From Hyaloscypha bicolor E (Eukaryota; Ascomycota; Leotiomycetes; Helotiales; Hyaloscyphaceae), in assembly GCF_002865645.1 (NCBI RefSeq), contig NW_020194560.1, positions 124,001 through 188,000 of the forward strand: a DNA stretch of 64,000 bases. The letters run 5' to 3'. Below the pieces are notes generated by a model. The model searched no databases and had not been told where the DNA came from. It saw only the letters and a program-made list of their open reading frames with translations. This document shows, one piece after another, positions 59,034 through 64,000 of this stretch; positions within the stretch are counted from its first letter, which is position 1; each line of letters starts with the position of its first letter. The position numbers and the translations under genes were made by a program.

Positions 59034-59547
59034 ATGGATAGTAACAACTGCACCAGTCAACCCAATGTCCCAGAGAAGTCCGGAAGATCACAAATCCCGA
59101 AAGGACAATGCCCTACAGCAAGAACAAAGAACCCAGCAACTCAGTCAGACAACAAAAGTTCGTTTTTCCTGTCACTTTTAAAACGTTCCCTACTAACACT
59201 CTCCTCCAGCGCCTCCAACCCTCGAAACCCTCCCCTACGACCTTCACCACACTCTCCTCCTCTACCTCGACCCCGCCAGCTCCGCCTCTCTCGCAGTCGC
59301 CTGCCCTGTCATCTATCCGCTGCATTGGAAGCGTCACGGGAGTGTACCGCTTAGGATGTTAGCTGATAGTAATCGAGTTGGTGCATTGAAAGGAGCCAAA
59401 CCGTTTTTGCATGAGATGTTGAGAAGTTGGATGGGGAAGGACGGGGTGGGGTTGAGGTACAGTGGGTATAATGAGTTGTTTGTTACAATGGAGCGGTGGT
59501 TGGAGTTGGAGGAGGCGAGGTGGAGTGATGGGTGGGAGAGCTCTTGA
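59034..59547 (+). CDS. F-box-like protein, array copy 3 (intact)
   Basis: Exons 59,034-59,157 and 59,210-59,547 (52-bp intron, donor GTTCGT, excellent CTAAC branch site), 153 residues. The F-box-like motif starts at about residue 49 (LPYDLHHTLLLYLDPASSA followed by LAVACPVIYPLHW). The C-terminal part holds LHEMLRSWMGKDGVGL, the counterpart of the LLKDWI/LLKQWT segment of other copies. It is shorter than copy 1. Two longer frames across exon 1 and the intron are artefacts of ignoring the intron. Confidence 0.75.
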
Positions 59548-59817
59548 CTGGGTTTATACGGAGGGGGATGGGAGAATGGAAGAAGGGGGTGGGGATTGCT
59601 CTGAGAGGGCTGGGATAATTAGACTAGGAATGCTCTTTGAATGGGAAACTGTTGTTCAGCAAGGTTCTGAACATTGACTTTTTGCTTGCTAGTGTTCTAA
59701 TTCCTGATTGTTCTTATCGGATGTGGAACAATTATGTCCCGGCCCTGTTGATTTCGTCAAGTTGAGGAGGTATCGACACCCTTTTCTCTTTCACACAAAC
59801 AAGCATTACCTCACACC

Positions 59818-60526
59818 ATGGCTGAACAAGCAGAGAGCGTTGTACCCAATGCAGAAAGTATATTTGACGATACGAGATATCTTATTTCATTCCTCCGAGG
59901 CACTTTGTACTAATGACTTCCATTTCAGAACAGATGTCCACATCACCGCTCACCTTCACTACTCTCCCACCGGAGCTACACCTCGAACTTTTTAAGCGCC
60001 TCGACGTCTGCACCTCCACCTGTCTGGTCTCACATGCAGGGGGCTATGGGCAATTCTCTGCCAGAAAGGAATAGTGAAATTATATACAATGATAGAGGAC
60101 CCATACTTTCCTACTGCTCGATGGCGCTGGCACATTCCAAAGGCCTACATGGTTAAAGATCTCAATGGGAAGGAACATAAAGTAGGAGAGCTTCTTAAGC
60201 AATGGACGGGCCCGGACTACTGGCTGCCGCTCCTCGGATACAAATCCATGCCTACTTGGCAATACCTTCGTCAACTTCAGAGTCAAAGGGATAGAGCGGC
60301 CAATGAGCAGCGGAAGAATGAGAATAGGGTGAGGATTCAGGAAGAGGTGAGGCAGAGGAAGGCAAAGAAGGCAACGGAGTGGAGACAGCGCGGACTTCTT
60401 ATGCAGCAGGGAAGAAGTAAGGGGGCTGCACGGGTTGAGGTTCACCGCCCTTTCTTCTCTGCACGAGGGAGCAATGCTGTAGATCGAGGAGCAGAAACCG
60501 AGATATCGTTCCGTGGAATTGAATGA
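59818..60526 (+). pseudogene. F-box-like paralogue, array copy 4 (frameshifted)
   Basis: Starts at an excellent CACCATGG context (59,818). Exon 1 (59,818-59,857), a 71-bp intron (GTATAT...CAG) and exon 2 give the best F-box of the array (LPPELHLELFKRLDVCTSTC). At about 60,026 the expected CLGLTC reads CLVSHA because one G is missing compared with the other copies; the frame then ends at a TAG near 60,072. The remaining homologous part (MVKDLNGKEHKVGELLKQWT, then a basic coiled-coil-like tail) is open to 60,526 in the next frame. A single-base change separates the two parts. Confidence 0.7.
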
Positions 60527-60687
60527 CAACGATAGAGAGAAATCCCACATGCATGAATTGGAAGTGAAAGCACCGGGTTATTTGAAATATGCTCTCAAGT
60601 CCAATACTTAGCACCTGTCATCAAAACCACAATTGACTGCTTGCCACAATCACTTCACCATAACACTACAAACGAATCCTTCTCAAG

Positions 60688-61050
60688 ATGACTGGAAGGT
60701 ATGAAACAGCAGTGGTTGAAGCAGACAATCGTATCTCCGCTGGTAAGAGACCCGCCTGTCGCTCATTATAAGCCTCGAGTTGCCTTATCACACTGTGCAA
60801 GAGCAAGCAACCCCGTTCATAACCATCTCTCCCGAGCTCCACCTTCAACTCTTCAAGCAATTGGATCTTTGCACCCCCGTTTGCCTCGGAACCACCTGCA
60901 AGAAGACGTATGAGATCCACTATGAGATGCACGGCAAAGTCAAAGCTCTACAGCCTTCTGGTTGGCAGATATCCCTTCTACCACACTGTTGATGGGAATA
61001 GCAAGAAGCACGAGCTATGGACGTTAATTAAGGATTAGATTGGTTGGGGA
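60688..61050 (+). pseudogene. F-box-like paralogue, array copy 5 (frameshifted)
   Basis: Exon 1 60,688-60,742, intron 59 bp (GTAAGA...AAG), exon 2 from 60,802: a complete F-box (ISPELHLQLFKQLDLCTPVC, CLGTTCKKTYEIHYEMHGK). Shortly after, near 60,955-60,970, the frame slips; it stops at 60,992, while homologous sequence (YHTVDGNSKKHELWTLIKD) runs on in another frame to a TAG near 61,038. The shorter product (about 81 residues) would be an F-box with no target domain. Confidence 0.65.
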
Positions 61051-61388
61051 GGGTGGTTTTCCTGGACCAGAGGAAAGTATCTGCCGAGCAGATTCAAGTG
61101 GAGTTCTTGAATCCATGTGCGAAGAAGGCGGCACGAAAACGCAAGCTGGGGAATGGAGTGGTTCTGGGGTAGAAACTTCGAAGCCGAAGCCGCGCAGAAT
61201 CCTACATGTACAGAAATGATGGGTGAAATCAGCTTTCGGGGTGTTTGGTTAGGGAGAAGACCTCCTGGTGAGGTTGAATTCATAGACTTGGCCCTGGTGT
61301 GGCTTTTGTTTCTGTATAACGAGCGAACCATGCCCTAAATTTTCCTAGCAATGGCTTTCGAGATCAAATCAACTGCTCGGCTTTTACT

Positions 61389-62005
61389 ATGGAAACTCCT
61401 TGCTTTTGCGAGCTTTACACAAGTCCCGCTTCTCCTTTCCCACACCAAATATTCCAGTACACTCTGATCACCACCGTAACAACACGGGTGTCGCAAGATA
61501 ACTTCCACCCGGAGAGCAGTCAATCCTCGGAGAACTTGAAAGGTGAGCTTCCTCGATCAACCTCAGAAGTTTTAAAGCTCCCCTACTAATTGAAATTGCG
61601 TATAGATAATTCTGCTCCCGCAAAGCCAAGGTTGCAAACCATCCCCACCGAACTTGCCTACAAAGTCTTCTCTGGCCTGGATTGCTGTACTTTAGCCTCG
61701 CTCGGTGTTCCCTGTAAGCGCTTTTATGCTATTCATAAAGAGCTACACCGCAAAGTGTGGCTAGGTTCGGAGCGGTAGGGGAAGATGGCAAGGGATATTG
61801 GTTGGTTGAAATGCTGAGGAAAGAATGGCACCGGTCCACGTCTGGGATTATGTCACTTGTGGGTATCGGAGAAGAGAGACTCTGGGGAGATTTCGAGGCA
61901 AACCTGGATTGGGAAGGAAGAGATAGAAGTAGTGTTGAGGTTGGAATCTGGCAACTTGATGGATTGGAGCTCTTGAGATTCATAGCTTCGGTTCAAGGGA
62001 GCTAG
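61389..62005 (+). pseudogene. F-box-like paralogue, array copy 6 (frameshifted)
   Basis: Exon 1 61,389-61,542, 63-bp intron (GTGAGC...TAG, CTAAT branch), exon 2 from 61,606 with F-box IPTELAYKVFSGLDCCTLAS and CKRFYAIHKELH. The frame stops at 61,776-61,778. From about 61,757 the next frame is open to 62,005 and contains GYWLVEMLRKEW, the counterpart of the LLKDW segment. As it stands the gene could make about 108 residues; the C-terminal half is detached by one frame change. Confidence 0.65.
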
Positions 62006-62296
62006 CTGGCCTGTCACGCTGCAGATAGCTTCGTAAGCAGCAGTTGGGTGCTTCTTTTATGAAATACAAGATGAACCAACAATCTTCTTGTGAGACAATG
62101 AACTGAACCTCTCGTGAATTGACGTGAAGATTTCTGCGAGCCGAAGCCGGAGTGACCCTCTGAGGTCGGATCTCTCGCTGCTTTTCCAGTACGCTAAGCT
62201 TTCCAAAGAAAAACCATCACATAAAACAACTTGACTGCAAGCTGCCTGCCTCCTTCCATAACCAGTCTCTTGCAACTGCAGGGAGAGCTCTTAACC

Positions 62297-62827
62297 ATGT
62301 CAGGTAAAGCTCCTCATTTCTCATAATTGACACCTCGTTATCCCAAGGCTGACGAGACGTCCAGACTCCAACCCAAAACCAGCACTGGCAAGCATCCCAC
62401 CCGAGCTCCAAAACAAGATCTTCTCCTACCTGGACCCGGTCACCTCAACTTGCCTCGGCCTCACATCCAAGAAGTTTTATGCAATTCACAAATCGCTCCA
62501 TGGTGTCAACGCTACTTTGTTGTTCACCCCAACCGACTTCTTTGGCGTTGGAACTCGGGTGAAGCGGTTCAGCTTGATTGAACTTCTGAAGGACTGGATC
62601 AAGGACAAGATTACCCCGAGAAACTCGGTCGCAGCATCAAGGCTGCAAAGCATTGGGAGATGGTGGACCAAAAGGAGTTGAAGCTCTGGGCAAAGAATTT
62701 CAAGGACTATACTAGGCAAGCTTTGTGCAACCGTTTCTTTCCAGAAACTGGAGATGAAATTCTCGAAGAAGCGAAGAGGATGGTCTTGGAGTGCTCTGTG
62801 GAGGAACTGGACACTTTCATTAAGTAG
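62297..62827 (+). pseudogene. F-box-like paralogue, array copy 7 (frameshifted late)
   Basis: Exon 1 is only 62,297-62,303 (ATG TCA G), then a 61-bp intron (GTAAAG...CAG, CTGAC branch), then exon 2 from 62,365 with F-box IPPELQNKIFSYLDPVTSTC and CLGLTSKKFYAIHKSLHG. It reads through LIELLKDWI to a stop at 62,679-62,681. Near 62,595 the homology moves to another frame (GQDYPEKLGRSIKAAKHWEM onward), open to a TAG at about 62,825 and strongly coding in character. Either a truncated but working protein or a young pseudogene. Confidence 0.65.
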
Positions 62828-63193
62828 GAGCGAGCATGGTGCATGGTGCATAGCGTGAAAGATAGAAGCAGCAGCCATGAGAGAACTCGAGAAGATTGTC
62901 ACTGTGACAGAGTCTCATGCAATAACACAACTTCAGACACTCTCGTCTAAAAATCCAAAGCTCCTTATTCGTACTACCTACAAAGAGGAGAGTACTGTAT
63001 CTTTTCTCTCATTTACCGCTTTCCTAAATGTGCAGCCGTATTAGTCTACCCAGGTAAATTTCTCAACATCAGAGCCAATCAAGAAACCCTTCCTTGCAGC
63101 ACATTGTCAAATTTTTAACTCGACGAGGCTAACCACCCTCCCACCACCCCCTCCCCCCCGACGTTAGCTCCCGTTCAATCTCGAGTAGCCCTA

Positions 63194-63586
63194 GTGGTGA
63201 AGCAGCAGCCGGAGTTGTTTCTTCGAGTAAGTTCCATGCTCCCACGCCACGCACCCATGAAGCTAACAATCTCGCAGTTCATCAGTCTTCACCATCCGCT
63301 AAGCCAACACCGGATACCATCCCTCCCAAACTCCATTTTAAGCTTTTCTCAACTTTCGAGGAACGTACTTCCAGTTTGCGTGGGCCTCACAGCAAAAAGT
63401 CGTACACCTCATAAATTCAAACACCGAAAACCCATTCTGCTCGAGTCGACACGACTTACGAGTCACGGAGGACTGGTCAGCTGTGAGAAAGAAGTCTGCC
63501 TATTTCGATTACAGGAAGGGTGGCTGGGAGAGAAGCTGATTTCGGGGAAGCTGCGATGCTACGGACGGGTGTTGTTGGAACAATAG
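63194..63586 (+). pseudogene. F-box-like paralogue, array copy 8 (frameshifted within the F-box)
   Basis: A 51-bp intron (63,227-63,277, GTAAGT...CAG with CTAAC branch) precedes an F-box that starts well (TIPPKLHFKLFS). The second half (VCVGLTAKSRTPHKF) lies in another frame, which continues through VCLFRLQEGWLGEKL to 63,586. The break is near 63,345-63,360. No ATG was found for the first exon in the expected frame. Confidence 0.6.
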
Positions 63587-64000
63587 ATACGTTCCTGACG
63601 GTTTGGACAAGGAAGGGGAACGGTGGCGGATATTTGCGAAATGGGGATTTTGATATAGGTGTGGAATTGGGGAGCGGTTTGATGGTATGCTTGGGAATTG
63701 GTACCTGGAGGCTGGGTGATGTTGGTTCCTGGGCGGGAAACTTGGGGGAAAACCCAAGAGCGGCTGCAGTAAATACGGGCCATTGTTGGGGTTATAACTG
63801 CCAAGGAGATGGTTGTAGCCTGTGTCAATTGCACCGGGTAAGCAAATAATTTTAAGCAAAGATATCTCACTGACATAAATGGCACTCTTTCTATGATAAA
63901 GAGCAGCACTGAACTTTCAATTAATAATGTCAGGCTGGATCATTTATAATACTTTCCTTGCGAGTGTTCCCATGAGTTATGGCACTTCAAAGTATCCCTT
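63587..64000. other. Window end; no clear gene
   Basis: A Gly-rich frame (63,520-63,849) overlaps the tail of array copy 8 and has no family features. The array may continue beyond the window. Confidence 0.4.

Noticed and set aside
1..64000. tRNA, rRNA or telomere repeats
   Set aside because: None recognised by eye; a structure-based tRNA search was not possible, so small RNA genes may have been missed.

Overview
The window looks like nuclear DNA of a filamentous ascomycete (Pezizomycotina; Leotiomycetes is a guess from the style of the Copia element and the F-box family). Reasons: spliceosomal introns of about 45-70 bp with GTRNGT-like donors and CTRAC-like branch sites, a LaeA-type methyltransferase, and a sharp split between very AT-rich DNA full of stop codons (the signature of repeat-induced point mutation, RIP) and islands of normal base composition. 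All calls were made by reading; no database search was run.

Positions 1-37,000 are a retrotransposon graveyard. A chromodomain Gypsy relic (about 1-6,600) has its reverse transcriptase split by a Tigger/pogo-like DNA transposon (1,485-3,565). A second, different Gypsy polyprotein relic follows (RT about 13,000-14,250, integrase about 14,750-15,500). A Copia family dominates 21-36.6 kb: a structurally complete plus-strand element (23,127-29,406, LTRs of 286 bp each, CTTAC target duplication) sits inside an older minus-strand copy (21,525-33,655), and further 5' fragments share LTRs with it. A solo LTR of this family (9,949-10,202, AATAT duplication) is almost free of RIP.

Positions 39,000-50,300 are a gene island with four enzymes: an ATP-grasp ligase (+), a 2-oxoglutarate/Fe(II) oxygenase (-), a divergent argininosuccinate-synthase-like enzyme (+) and a LaeA-like SAM methyltransferase (-). 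The ATP-grasp/ArgG-like pairing with a tailoring oxygenase and methyltransferase suggests a small, possibly undescribed biosynthetic cluster acting on amino acids. CACGTG boxes lie roughly 300-390 bp upstream of three of the four genes. Miniature inverted-repeat elements (MITEs) lie between and around these genes.

Positions 52,400-54,600 carry a DUF4396-type membrane protein with a long Met/His-rich, probably metal-binding loop, and a small secreted four-cysteine protein. From 57,150 to the end there is a one-direction tandem array of eight F-box-like paralogues; two read as complete genes and six carry a frame break after or inside the F-box.
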